From Bog-756 sp963734395 (GTDB lineage Bacteria > Actinomycetota > Acidimicrobiia > Acidimicrobiales > RAAP-2), in contig CAVTGY010000007.1 of assembly GCA_963734395.1 (NCBI GenBank), positions 1-64,000 of the forward strand: a stretch of 64,000 nucleotides of DNA. The letters run 5' to 3'. A model generated the notes under the pieces. The model saw only the letters and a program-made list of their open reading frames with translations. It ran no database searches and had not been told where the DNA came from. The position numbers and the translations under genes were made by a program. Below, piece by piece: positions 48,401 to 56,661 of the stretch (positions are counted from its first letter, which is position 1; every line of letters begins with the position of its first letter).

Positions 48401-48499
48401 ATCGTCTGACAACCTGCTCCTGACCGAGTGCGCCCGGCATCCCCGTGCCTGACCCAGCGGCCGGGTGGCGGGGTTGTTGCACGATGGGCCCCGTTGTTG

Positions 48500-48515
48500 G
48501 TTACTATGTAGTAAC
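48500..48515. promoter_or_regulatory. Palindrome GTTACTA-tg-TAGTAAC upstream of the acyl-CoA dehydrogenase
   Basis: This perfect 16-bp inverted repeat is about 105 bp before the dehydrogenase start. It is AT-rich within GC-rich DNA and looks like a TetR/FadR-type operator for a lipid-metabolism gene. The cognate regulator is not adjacent. Confidence 0.6.
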
Positions 48516-48619
48516 TACCGACGAATGAGTCGCCTCCACCAGCGGGCGGTTCAGCCTCGGGCAACCGACAGCCGATGGGCGAAGAAGGCTCGATGAGGGC
48601 CGGAACGGAGCAGGGCACG

Positions 48620-49834
48620 ATGGCCGAGTTCTCACTCGATCTCAATGAGGATCAGCTGCAGATCCAAAAATGGGTACACGACTTTGCAGAGAACGTCATT
48701 CGCCCCGCCGGACACGAATGGGATGAGCGGGAGGAAACCCCCTGGCCGATCATCGAGGAGGCCGCCCGGATCGGCCTCTACTCGTTCGACTTCATCCTTC
48801 AGTGTTTCACCGACGAATCGGGGCTCTTGCTGCCCATCGCCAACGAGGAGATGTCCTGGGGCGATGCCGGCATCTCCCTCGCCGTGTTCGGGAGCACGCT
48901 GGGCCTGGCCGGCATCGCCAGCAATGGAACACCGGAGCAGATCGCCGAATGGGGTCCCCAATGCTTCGGCACCCCCGACAAGATCCAGATGGCCGCCTTC
49001 GCCGTTTCGGAACCCGATGCCGGATCGGACGTCTCGTCACTCCGCACCCGAGCGGTCTACGACCAGGCGAAGGACGAGTGGGTCATCAACGGCACCAAGA
49101 CGTGGATCACCAACGGCGGGATCGCCGACATCCATGTGGTGGTGGCCTCGGTCGATTCCGAGCTCGGCTCCAGGGGCCAGGCCAGCTTCATCGTTCCGCC
49201 GAACACCCCGGGTCTGGCCCAGGGGCAGAAGTTCTCGAAGATGGGGATCCGCGCCTCGCACACCGCCGAGGTGATCCTCGACGACGTCCGGGTGCCGGGC
49301 AGCTGCCTGCTGGGCGGCAAGGAAAAGCTGGACGAACGGTTGGCCCGGGCCCGGGCGGGGAAGCGCTCGACCAGCCAGGCGGCAATGAAGACATTCGAGG
49401 CCTCCCGTCCGACCGTCGGGGCACAGGCCCTGGGTATCGCCCGTGCCGCTTACGAGTACTCGCTCGACTATGCGAAGGAGCGCCAGGCCTTCGGCCGGGC
49501 CATCATCGAGAACCAGGCCATCGCCTTCAAGTTTGCAGACATGAAGACACGCATCGACGCGTCCCGCCTGTTGATCTGGCGGGCCTCGTGGATGGGTCGC
49601 AACGGCAAGGAATTCACCGCCGGCGAGGGGTCGATGTCCAAGCTGTACGCCGGCGAGACCGCGGTGCACGTCACCGAGGAGGCCATCCAGATCATGGGTG
49701 GCTACGGGTACATCCGCGATCACCCCGTCGAGCGGTGGCACCGCGACTCGAAGATCTACACCATCTTCGAGGGGACCTCGGAGATCCAGCGGCTGATCAT
49801 CGCCCGGGCCGTCTCGGGAATCCACATCAAGTAG
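48620..49834 (+). CDS. Acyl-CoA dehydrogenase
   Basis: The 404-residue flavoprotein has N-terminal helical, middle beta (AAFAVSEPDAGSDVSSLRTRA, WVINGTKTWITNGG) and C-terminal helical domains. Motifs include RQAFGRAIIENQAIAFKFADM and IMGGYGYIRDHPVERWHRDSKIYTIFEGTSEIQRLIIAR, with the catalytic glutamate in FEGTSEI. It introduces the first double bond in beta-oxidation using FAD and ETF. The start at ATG 48620 is preferred over ATGs at 48593 and 48575 because family similarity begins with EFSLDLNEDQ. Chain length specificity is unknown. Confidence 0.92.
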   Translation: MAEFSLDLNEDQLQIQKWVHDFAENVIRPAGHEWDEREETPWPIIEEAARIGLYSFDFILQCFTDESGLLLPIANEEMSWGDAGISLAVFGSTLGLAGIASNGTPEQIAEWGPQCFGTPDKIQMAAFAVSEPDAGSDVSSLRTRAVYDQAKDEWVINGTKTWITNGGIADIHVVVASVDSELGSRGQASFIVPPNTPGLAQGQKFSKMGIRASHTAEVILDDVRVPGSCLLGGKEKLDERLARARAGKRSTSQAAMKTFEASRPTVGAQALGIARAAYEYSLDYAKERQAFGRAIIENQAIAFKFADMKTRIDASRLLIWRASWMGRNGKEFTAGEGSMSKLYAGETAVHVTEEAIQIMGGYGYIRDHPVERWHRDSKIYTIFEGTSEIQRLIIARAVSGIHIK

Positions 49835-49858
49835 CACGAACGGACGGGGCCCAAGTCG

Positions 49859-50413
49859 GTGTCGCCGGTGACCGGCGAAGTGGCGAGCAACGGGGCTCCT
49901 GGCCGGACCGGCCATGACTTTCGGCTGCTCACGTTGTGCACCGGCAACGCGGCACGTTCGGTGATGGCGGGCGCAATGCTGCAACCGGCACCGCTCCAGG
50001 TGGTGACCGCCGGCACCCACGTGGTCGAGGGCCAGCCGATGAGTATCAGGACCAGGAACGCCCTGGCCTCGGTCGGCCTGCGGGCCGACAGCCACCGCAG
50101 CCACCAGCTCTCCGACCGGGACGTCGAGTGGGCCGATCTCATCCTGGCCATGTCCGGCGACCACGTGGCCTATGTCCGGCGCCGGTACCCCGACGCGGCG
50201 GGAAAGACCGCCTCGATCAAGCGGCTGTGCCGGGACCTTCCCGCCGGGCCCCGCCCGCTGGGGGAGCGGATCAGGTCACTGGGTTTGGCGGATCTCCCCA
50301 TCGAGGATTGGGAGGACGTGCACGACCCGGCCGGTGGCGAGGACGAGGACTACCGCTCCTGTGCCAGACAGCTGTCGGCACTCGCCGCCGGACTGCTTCC
50401 GCGCCTGTCCTGA
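49859..50413 (+). CDS. Low-molecular-weight protein tyrosine phosphatase-like protein
   Basis: The 184-residue protein has the P-loop FRLLTLCTGNAARSVMAG (C-x5-R-S, canonical CTGN.CRS with the second Cys replaced) near residue 25. SHRSHQLSDRDVEWADLILAMSGDHV and the general-acid region WEDVHDPAGGEDEDY (DP loop) follow. This family includes Tyr-phosphatases and arsenate reductases. The DP loop and P-loop favour a phosphatase. GTG 49859 is used. GTGs at 49868 and 49880 are also possible. It follows the dehydrogenase by 24 bp. Confidence 0.8.
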   Translation: MSPVTGEVASNGAPGRTGHDFRLLTLCTGNAARSVMAGAMLQPAPLQVVTAGTHVVEGQPMSIRTRNALASVGLRADSHRSHQLSDRDVEWADLILAMSGDHVAYVRRRYPDAAGKTASIKRLCRDLPAGPRPLGERIRSLGLADLPIEDWEDVHDPAGGEDEDYRSCARQLSALAAGLLPRLS

Positions 50414-50449
50414 CCGATGCGCCGGCAGCTCGGGACCTCGAATCCTCGG

Positions 50450-51226
50450 TCAGGCCGCCACTGCGCTCTGCAGCAGGTTGAGCCCACCGAGCCCGGGGAG
50501 GCGATCGACCCGGCGGTCGATCCTGTCGGCCACCGCCCTGCCGTCGTCGTCCCCGAACAGGTAGGTGCGGAGGAATTCGACCTCCCGGTCGGAGACCACC
50601 CCGCTCCCGACGGGAGCCCAGTAGTGGCGGAGGGCCCAGCGGGTGATCCGCTGTGCGGCCCGACTGTCGGCCAGGCGGGACCGGGCCTGGGTTGCGTAGA
50701 AGTCGATATGGCGCCCCTCCTGCTTCATGATCCGCCGGAGCAGTTCGGTCAGCGTCGGGTGCTCGGCCAGCTTGGCCAGCCGCGCGTAGGCGGCCTGGGT
50801 CGTCCACTCGTTGACCGCACCCCAGGTCATGTGCACGGCAGTCAGATGGGGAGTGATGGCCGAGGCAAGCTGGAAGCTCAGTGGCCGCCACGCATCGCGC
50901 CTGGGCAACCGTTGGCGGAGGGCGGCGACCCTCCCGGTGCCGGCCGGCTCGTCGTGGGCGGCCAGGATCCCGGCAATGGCCTCGCCGTGCCAAAACTCCT
51001 CGTAGTTCCAGAGTGTGAGGAACGACGTCACCTCGGGGTCGCGGTGAGCTCGGGTCACCAGGATGTCGCGGAGGTAGCAGACCGTGTGGTTCTCGACGTC
51101 GTGCATGTAACGCAGACAGCGGAGAACATCGGGCTTCAACGGCAGCGAACGGAAGGTCTCGAGATCGATGTCACCGATCTCGAGTTTCTGGGAGTGCCGT
51201 TGGTAGGTGTCGATGTCGAAACTCAT
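50450..51226 (-). CDS. Ferritin-like diiron protein
   Basis: The 258-residue all-helical protein has four helices with iron ligands in the ferritin-like pattern: RCLRYMHDVENHTVCYLRDIL, FLTLWNYEEFWHGEAIAGIL (E-x2-H), HLTAVHMTWGAVNEWTTQAAY and IMKQEGRHIDFYATQAR (E-x2-H). This resembles acyl-ACP desaturase/ribonucleotide-reductase-like diiron oxygenases found in actinobacteria with unknown substrates. It is convergent with the phosphatase. The gene starts with ATG 51226, divergent from the ECF sigma gene. Confidence 0.75.
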   Translation of the reverse strand: MSFDIDTYQRHSQKLEIGDIDLETFRSLPLKPDVLRCLRYMHDVENHTVCYLRDILVTRAHRDPEVTSFLTLWNYEEFWHGEAIAGILAAHDEPAGTGRVAALRQRLPRRDAWRPLSFQLASAITPHLTAVHMTWGAVNEWTTQAAYARLAKLAEHPTLTELLRRIMKQEGRHIDFYATQARSRLADSRAAQRITRWALRHYWAPVGSGVVSDREVEFLRTYLFGDDDGRAVADRIDRRVDRLPGLGGLNLLQSAVAA

Positions 51227-51304
51227 GGTGTTTCTTCGTTGCCGGGCCGGTCCGAGATGAGCGCCACCGCCTGAGATCTTCCCGCCGGCGGGGGCCTACG
51301 CAGA

Positions 51305-51346
51305 AGACCACCCGGGAAAGACCACCCAGGAAAGACCACCCAGGAA
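51305..51346. repeat. 14-bp tandem repeat x3 upstream of ECF sigma gene
   Basis: AGACCACCC(G/A)GGAA occurs three times in perfect tandem (51305-51318, 51319-51332, 51333-51346). It lies between the diiron gene and the sigma factor gene, 43 bp before the latter's start. Reiterated binding sites or slippage are possible. Confidence 0.85.
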
Positions 51347-51388
51347 AGAATCGTCATCCCAAAACCGGGTGCCTTCGAATACAGTGCC

Positions 51389-51973
51389 GTGGTGGTAGAT
51401 GTCTCTGGAGCGAGCGATGCCAGCCTGGTGGTGGCGGTCGGCCGCTGGCATCAGCACGCGCTCGCCGAGATCTATCGTCGCCACGGTGGTGCCGTCCACG
51501 CCCTCGCACGGAGAATCCTGCGCAGCGACGCCCCGGCCGAAGAGATCACCCAGGAGGTCTTCTTGGACCTTTGGAACCATCCCGAGAAGTTCGACCCCCA
51601 ACGAGGGACTCTTCGGTCGTTCCTGTTGGCCCGCACTCACGGGAAATCGGTCGACGTCGTCCGGTCCGAGACGGCCAGGCGCAGGCGGGAGGAGCGGACC
51701 TCGCGTGAGACTGCCACCTCCGGTTACGACATCGACCACGAAGTGTGGGACATGGCGGTAGCCGAGCAGGTTCAAGAAGCGCTGGTCGCTCTGCCGGACG
51801 AGCTCCGCCATCCGATTGAACTGGCCTACTTCCGCGGGCACACCTACCGCGAGGTGGCGGTGATGCTCGAACAACCCGAAGGCACGGTGAAGAGTCGGAT
51901 CAGGTCGGGTCTGGTCAAGCTCCGCACCAACCTTGCTGAGCGTGGCGTGCGGCCGGCAGGAGCAGAACAGTGA
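51389..51973 (+). CDS. ECF-family RNA polymerase sigma factor
   Basis: The 194-residue protein has region 2 (LAEIYRRHGGAVHALARRILRSDAPAEEITQEVFLDLWNHPEKFDPQRGTLRSFLLARTHGKSVDVVR) and region 4 (VQEALVALPDELRHPIELAYFRGHTYREVAVMLEQPEGTVKSRIRSGLVKLR). It resembles the SigK/RskA-linked group. Its last 4 bp overlap the anti-sigma gene (GTGA). It directs RNA polymerase to a stress regulon, possibly its own promoter near the tandem repeats. Confidence 0.95.
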   Translation: MVVDVSGASDASLVVAVGRWHQHALAEIYRRHGGAVHALARRILRSDAPAEEITQEVFLDLWNHPEKFDPQRGTLRSFLLARTHGKSVDVVRSETARRRREERTSRETATSGYDIDHEVWDMAVAEQVQEALVALPDELRHPIELAYFRGHTYREVAVMLEQPEGTVKSRIRSGLVKLRTNLAERGVRPAGAEQ

Positions 51974-52809
51974 GCGGCCGCGCCTCCGGGCCCGACCATC
52001 TCGAGATACAGGAACTGCTCGGTGCCTACGCGCTGGACGCAGTGGACAAGGAGACCGCCGAGCTCATCGACCGGCACCTCGAGGAGTGCGTCCGCTGCTC
52101 GATCGAGGTGGCGCAGCACCATGAGGTGGCCGGCTTGCTGGCCAACTCGGGTGGGACGTCTCCCGCAGACCTGTGGGACGGGATCGCCCGCCAGCTGGAC
52201 GGCTCGGCGCCACCGCCCTGGGAGGGTCTGGCCGGAAAGCTGGAGACGGAGGGTGACCAGGCCGAACGGGTGGTCGGATCCTCCACCGTCGCGCCGATTA
52301 CCTCAACTGGGTCGCACCGTCGGAGGGCGGGCCGGGTAGCAGTCGTGGCCGCCACGGTGGCTGCGGTGGCCGCCGCCGTGGTGGCCATCGCGGTCGGCGT
52401 GCAGGTGCATCACCTGGACAACCAGGTGACCGCCCTCTCCAGCCACCCCTCGCTCACCGCGGCCGAGCGGGCCGCGCTCGCCTCCCCGTCCACCAAGAAG
52501 GTGGTGTTGACCGCCGGACCGAGCGGGACCACCCGAGCGGGCAAGGTCACCGTCGTGCTGACCTCCTCGGGAACCGGATTCGTCGAAGCCGGTGGGCTGA
52601 CCGGGCTCCCCCGATACCGGACGTATCAGCTGTGGGGAGTCATCAGCGGGAAGACCATCTCCCTCGGCCTGCTCGGATCGGACCCGGGCGTGGTTCCCTT
52701 CAGCGCCGCCGGTGGTGCGGTCTCCGTCTTCGCCATCACCGATGAAAGCGCCGGCGGGGTGGTCACCACCACCAACCAACCGGTGGTGGCGGGCGTGGTC
52801 CGCGCCTGA
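51970..52809 (+). CDS. RskA-like anti-sigma factor
   Basis: The 279-residue protein has an N-terminal cytoplasmic anti-sigma domain with zinc site H-x3-C-x2-C (DRHLEECVRCSIEV), a TM helix (VAVVAATVAAVAAAVVAIAVGVQV, about residues 118-142) and an extracytoplasmic RskA-type C-terminus (KVTVVLTSSGTGFVEAGGLTGLP, YQLWGVISGKTISLG). It holds the upstream ECF sigma inactive until proteolysis or a thiol signal. It is cotranscribed and translationally coupled. Confidence 0.9.
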   Translation: MSGRASGPDHLEIQELLGAYALDAVDKETAELIDRHLEECVRCSIEVAQHHEVAGLLANSGGTSPADLWDGIARQLDGSAPPPWEGLAGKLETEGDQAERVVGSSTVAPITSTGSHRRRAGRVAVVAATVAAVAAAVVAIAVGVQVHHLDNQVTALSSHPSLTAAERAALASPSTKKVVLTAGPSGTTRAGKVTVVLTSSGTGFVEAGGLTGLPRYRTYQLWGVISGKTISLGLLGSDPGVVPFSAAGGAVSVFAITDESAGGVVTTTNQPVVAGVVRA

Positions 52810-52834
52810 CCGGCCGCCCGGCGGAGCCAGCAGG

Positions 52835-53551
52835 TCAGGTGCGGTGGACCTGCCGGAGACCGGCCCAGGCGAAGTCAGCCAGCCGGCCGGCCAGGCGGGC
52901 GACTTCGTCAGCTTCGGGTTGGTCGGCCGGGGCGACCCGATCCCTGCTGGCCTTCAGCCAGTGGCGGCTGGCGCCCTCGGCCATACCCACGACGGCGTGG
53001 GCCAACAACAGGCGGTGCTCGGGGTCGAGCCCGGCGTCGATGAGCGGATCGATGGCGTTGGCGATGGTCTCCTCCACCCGGCGGAGGGCTGCGCCCAGTT
53101 CGACGTCGCCAGGGGTTTCACGCCCGTAGAGCAGTCGGAACGCCTGTTCGTTGTCGACCATCAGTTTGAAATAGGCGGCGAATCCGAGCTCGACCTGCTG
53201 GCGGGGCCCCTCGGCAGTGGCAGTGGCGTTCACGATCTGGGTCACCAGCTCGTCGGAGAACACGTTCATGAGCTCCAGATAGAGCGCCCGTTTGGAGTCG
53301 AAATGTTGGTACACCAACGGCTTGGTCACGCCCGCGGCCTCGGCGATGTCGTCCATGGTGGTGGCCGCGTAACCATGGTCGGCGAATAGGGACAGGGCGA
53401 CCTCGAACAACTGGCGGCGTCGGGCGTCGGCGCTGAGGCGACGACCGCCCTGGGTCTCGGGTGGGGCCGGGGCCTCCGGAGGCGCAGGCCGCGATTCGGG
53501 CTCGGTGGACGCGCTCGAACCGGTGGTCACAGCGCTGTCCATGGCGCTCAT
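52835..53551 (-). CDS. TetR/AcrR-family repressor
   Basis: The 238-residue protein has a Pro/Glu-rich N-terminal tail of about 35 residues before the helix-turn-helix (RRRQLFEVALSLFADHGYAATTMDDIAEAAGVTKPLVYQHFDSKRALYLEL) and a TetR_C domain. It is larger than the detoxification-type TetRs earlier in the window and is of the fatty-acid/efflux control kind. No palindrome was found near its start (ATG 53551, or 53575 or 53542). Confidence 0.85.
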   Translation of the reverse strand: MSAMDSAVTTGSSASTEPESRPAPPEAPAPPETQGGRRLSADARRRQLFEVALSLFADHGYAATTMDDIAEAAGVTKPLVYQHFDSKRALYLELMNVFSDELVTQIVNATATAEGPRQQVELGFAAYFKLMVDNEQAFRLLYGRETPGDVELGAALRRVEETIANAIDPLIDAGLDPEHRLLLAHAVVGMAEGASRHWLKASRDRVAPADQPEADEVARLAGRLADFAWAGLRQVHRT

Positions 53552-53623
53552 GGTAGTCGGGGGTCGACCGGCCACCTCGAAGCGGGCCCGCCGCAGTGGG
53601 GGATGCCGGGGGAAGGAGCGGGT

Positions 53624-54637
53624 TCACCAATCGGGCAGGACCGGCTTGATCTTGGCGGGGAGCTCGCGCAGGGAGAAGTGGGCATCGGCCACCGCCAGGT
53701 TGGCATCCAACAAGGTCGGATCCGGCGAGTCGAGCCAGGAGTCGAGCAGACCGGTCTCGGCGAGGGTGAACCATTGGAAGCCGAAGGCGGCGATCTCTCG
53801 TGCCACCGGGTAGGGACCGATGACCAGCGGTCGGCGATGGAGGGCGGACTCGATGGTCGGGTTGCCGAAGCCCTCCCAGGTGGACGGCAGGGCCACCACA
53901 TCACAGGCCAGGTAGGCGTCGTCGACGATGAACCCGATCTCCTCGGCTGGTGGACCGAGGATGACCGGGCACTCGGCCGCGGCCACCAGGGCGTCGAGCT
54001 CGGGGCCGAACCCGTCCTCGGCCTCGCCTAGCAGCCAGTAGGTCGCACCCAATTCGGTCGCCACCCGTATCCCGGCGGCGACGTTCTTGCGGGGGATGGC
54101 CCTGGTCGGCTGCAGCACCAGCCGGCAGCCGTCGTCCACGCCGAGGGCCTGGCGCACCTGCGCTCGTCGGTCGCCGTCCTCACCACCGTCGGGCGGTCCC
54201 GCCTCGGTCACCGGCCCGACCGCGAAGGCGTTGTAGACGGTGGTGGCAACGATTCCGCGTTCCGCGAGCTGGAGACGGCTCAGCTCATTGATCGTCACAT
54301 GACTCCATCGAGGGTCGTTCGGCGGTCCCTCGTGATCGGCGAATTGGGGTCGTTGCCAGGGAAGGTCGTGATGATGGAGGACGGCGGGCCGGCCGGCCAG
54401 CACCTCGGCCACCAGCGTGCCGGCCGCCGGATTGAGTGGAAGGGAGCAGAGGTTCTCGACCACCACCAGGTCAGCGTCGTCGAGGGCAGCGGTGAGATCC
54501 GCCCGACTCGGGGGCTCGTGCTCCCCCATGCGCAGACCGGGGAGCAGCCGGTCGACTCGGCCGCAACCGGCGATGGTGATCGAGTCGAATCCCAGTTCGC
54601 CGAGGGCCCACTGCCACTTGGCCGCCTCGACGGCCAC
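53624..54637 (-). CDS. Group 1-like (GT-B) glycosyltransferase, start unclear
   Basis: The 337-residue frame covers most of a GT-B glycosyltransferase: LVVVENLCSLPLNPAAG, VLHHHDLPWQRPQF, VTINELSRLQL, the nucleotide-sugar domain (LVLQPTRAIPRKNVAAGIRVA, YWLLGEAEDGFG, CPVILGPPAEEIGFIVDDAYLACDVVALPSTWEGFGNPTIES). E-x7-E is at STWEGFGNPTIESA. GTG 54637 is the first usable start but cuts off the first beta strand. That strand (RAAFLSFRLGGNDG) is encoded upstream without ATG or GTG, perhaps beginning at ATT 54691 or after a frameshift. Confidence 0.75.
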   Translation of the reverse strand: MAVEAAKWQWALGELGFDSITIAGCGRVDRLLPGLRMGEHEPPSRADLTAALDDADLVVVENLCSLPLNPAAGTLVAEVLAGRPAVLHHHDLPWQRPQFADHEGPPNDPRWSHVTINELSRLQLAERGIVATTVYNAFAVGPVTEAGPPDGGEDGDRRAQVRQALGVDDGCRLVLQPTRAIPRKNVAAGIRVATELGATYWLLGEAEDGFGPELDALVAAAECPVILGPPAEEIGFIVDDAYLACDVVALPSTWEGFGNPTIESALHRRPLVIGPYPVAREIAAFGFQWFTLAETGLLDSWLDSPDPTLLDANLAVADAHFSLRELPAKIKPVLPDW

Positions 54638-54761
54638 GCCGTCGTTGCCTCCGAGACGGAACGAGAGGAAGGCGGCGCGAGGAATGGCGTCACCGTAGCG
54701 GGAGAGGCTCCCGAGCCGGGCCCGGCTGACTGCTGCCCCGTCGTCGGGATAGCGTCATCCG

Positions 54762-55664
54762 GTGCCTGCAGACCCGGAGACCGCCGCCACGTCCGGCGCT
54801 GGCGCGCCCACCTCCGACCTCCTCGCCGAACGAGATGGGGCGGTACTGACCCTGACCATAAATCGGCCGGCGCGCCGCAACGCCATGACCTGGGAGGTGA
54901 TCGCCGCGTTGCGGGAGAACCTGGCCCGGGCCAAAGTCGACCCCTTGGTCCGGGTGGTGGTACTCACCGGCCGCGGCGACCACGCCTTCTGCGCCGGTGC
55001 CGATCTGTCGGGCATGGTTCCCCGGCCCGGCGGTGACAGCGCGGGCAGCGGTGGCAGCGGTGACAGTGCCGCCAGCGCCGGCGATACGTATGCCGACCAC
55101 CACCAGGCCAGGGGTTGGATCGCCGAATTGTTCGAGGAGATGTGGCACCTGGGCAAGCCCACCGTCGCCCGAGTACAGGGGTGGGCCATGGCCGGTGGGT
55201 TCGGATTGGCGTTGGCCTGCGATCTGGTCATCGCCTCGGACCGGGCCAGGTTTGGCGCACCGGAGCTCAACGTGGGGCTCTGGCCCTACATGGTGACCGT
55301 CCCCATGTTGCGTTCGATGCCCCCGAAGCGAGCCCTCGAACTAATGCTCACCAGCCGAGTGGTGGCGGCCGAGGAGGCGGAGCGCATCGGATTCGTCACT
55401 CGGGTGGTTCCACACGACCGACTCGACGCCGAAGTAGCCGCCCTGGCGGCGGTGCTGGCCTCGAAACCACCGGGTGTGATGAGGATGGGCCGCGAATCGT
55501 TCTACGCTGTCCTGGACTCGGCGGCCACCGAGGCACTGCCCTACCTGCACGCCATGCTTACGGTCACCAGCCAGACGGCCGAAGCGGCCGAAGGGATCGC
55601 TGCCTTCCATGAGAAGAGGGCCCCGGCCTGGCAGACGGTCACCGACGGCACCGACATGCACTGA
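54762..55664 (+). CDS. Enoyl-CoA hydratase/isomerase
   Basis: The 300-residue crotonase has the oxyanion motifs VVVLTGRGDHAFCAGADLSGM (CAGADL) and RVQGWAMAGGFGLALACDLVIAS. Catalytic-region ELNVGLWPYMVTVPMLRSMPPKRALELMLTSRVVAAEEAERIGFV follows. A Gly/Ser-rich insertion (residues 88-105) separates the two, as in many actinobacterial homologues. It starts at GTG 54762. It ends 16 bp before gmd, so cotranscription with gmd-ccdA-ccm is likely. Confidence 0.9.
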   Translation: MPADPETAATSGAGAPTSDLLAERDGAVLTLTINRPARRNAMTWEVIAALRENLARAKVDPLVRVVVLTGRGDHAFCAGADLSGMVPRPGGDSAGSGGSGDSAASAGDTYADHHQARGWIAELFEEMWHLGKPTVARVQGWAMAGGFGLALACDLVIASDRARFGAPELNVGLWPYMVTVPMLRSMPPKRALELMLTSRVVAAEEAERIGFVTRVVPHDRLDAEVAALAAVLASKPPGVMRMGRESFYAVLDSAATEALPYLHAMLTVTSQTAEAAEGIAAFHEKRAPAWQTVTDGTDMH

Positions 55665-55680
55665 ACCGAGGAGCCACCCA

Positions 55681-56652
55681 ATGCCGAAGCGAGCACTGAT
55701 CACCGGGATCACCGGCCAGGACGGTTCGTACTTGGCCGAGTTCCTGCTCGACCACGACTATGAGGTCTGCGGAATGGTCCGCCGGTCGAGCACACTCAAC
55801 TTCGAGCGGATCGCCCACATCCAGGACCGGATGACCTTGGTGGCCGGCGACCTCCTCGACGAGGTGTCGATGATCAACATCCTGCGGGACAATCATCCGA
55901 ACGAGGTGTACAACCTGGCCGCCCAGTCGTTCGTACAGACATCGTGGAGCCAGCCGGTCCTGACCGGTGAGACCACCGCCCTCGGTGTGACCCGGATGCT
56001 CGACGCCATCCGGATCGTCGATCCCGAGATCCGCTTCTATCAGGCGAGCTCTTCGGAGATGTTCGGGAAGGTGCTCGAGGTGCCCCAGAAGGAGTCCACC
56101 CCGTTCTATCCGAGGAGTCCCTACGGAGTGGCCAAGGTCTACGGCCACTGGATCACCGTCAATTACCGCGAGAGCTACGGCCTGCACGCCTCGTCGGGCA
56201 TCCTGTTCAACCACGAGTCGCCCCGGCGGGGGCTCGAATTCGTGACCCGGAAGGTGACCCACGGGGTGGCCCGGATCAAGGCGGGCATCGACGAGAAGTT
56301 GGCGTTGGGGAATCTCGACGCCCAGCGGGACTGGGGATTCGCGGCCGACTACGTACGGGCGATGTGGATGATGCTCCAGCAGGATCAGCCCAACGACTAC
56401 GTGGTGGCCACCGGCGAGACCCATTCGGTCAAGGAACTGGTGGAATTGGCCTTCTCCGCTGTCGACCTCGATTGGGAGGAGCATGTGGTCATCGACGAGC
56501 GCTACCTGCGGCCGGCCGAGGTGGATCTGCTGGTCGGGGATCCCTCCAAGGCGCAGAGCACGCTGGGCTGGCGTCGCCAAGTCGAGTTCTCCGACCTGGT
56601 GGCGATGATGGTGGAGGCTGATCTGGCGCTGGTGAAGAGCCAGCTGGGCTAG
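55681..56652 (+). CDS. gmd: GDP-mannose 4,6-dehydratase
   Basis: The 323-residue extended SDR has TGITGQDGSYLAEFLL (NAD(P) loop), VYNLAAQSFVQTSW, SSSEMFGKV..VPQKESTPFYPRSPYGVAK (YxxxK), IRE-type NYRESYGLHASSGILFNHESPRRG and YVVATGETHSVKELVELAF. These are hallmark Gmd motifs, close to full length. It makes GDP-4-keto-6-deoxymannose, precursor of GDP-fucose/rhamnose. ATG 55681 has GAGGAG upstream. It lies 9 bp before ccdA. Confidence 0.92.
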   Translation: MPKRALITGITGQDGSYLAEFLLDHDYEVCGMVRRSSTLNFERIAHIQDRMTLVAGDLLDEVSMINILRDNHPNEVYNLAAQSFVQTSWSQPVLTGETTALGVTRMLDAIRIVDPEIRFYQASSSEMFGKVLEVPQKESTPFYPRSPYGVAKVYGHWITVNYRESYGLHASSGILFNHESPRRGLEFVTRKVTHGVARIKAGIDEKLALGNLDAQRDWGFAADYVRAMWMMLQQDQPNDYVVATGETHSVKELVELAFSAVDLDWEEHVVIDERYLRPAEVDLLVGDPSKAQSTLGWRRQVEFSDLVAMMVEADLALVKSQLG

Positions 56653-56661
56653 TAGGCGCCG

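Noticed and set aside
51305..51346. CRISPR array
   Set aside because: Units are 14 bp in direct tandem without spacers and no cas genes are nearby.
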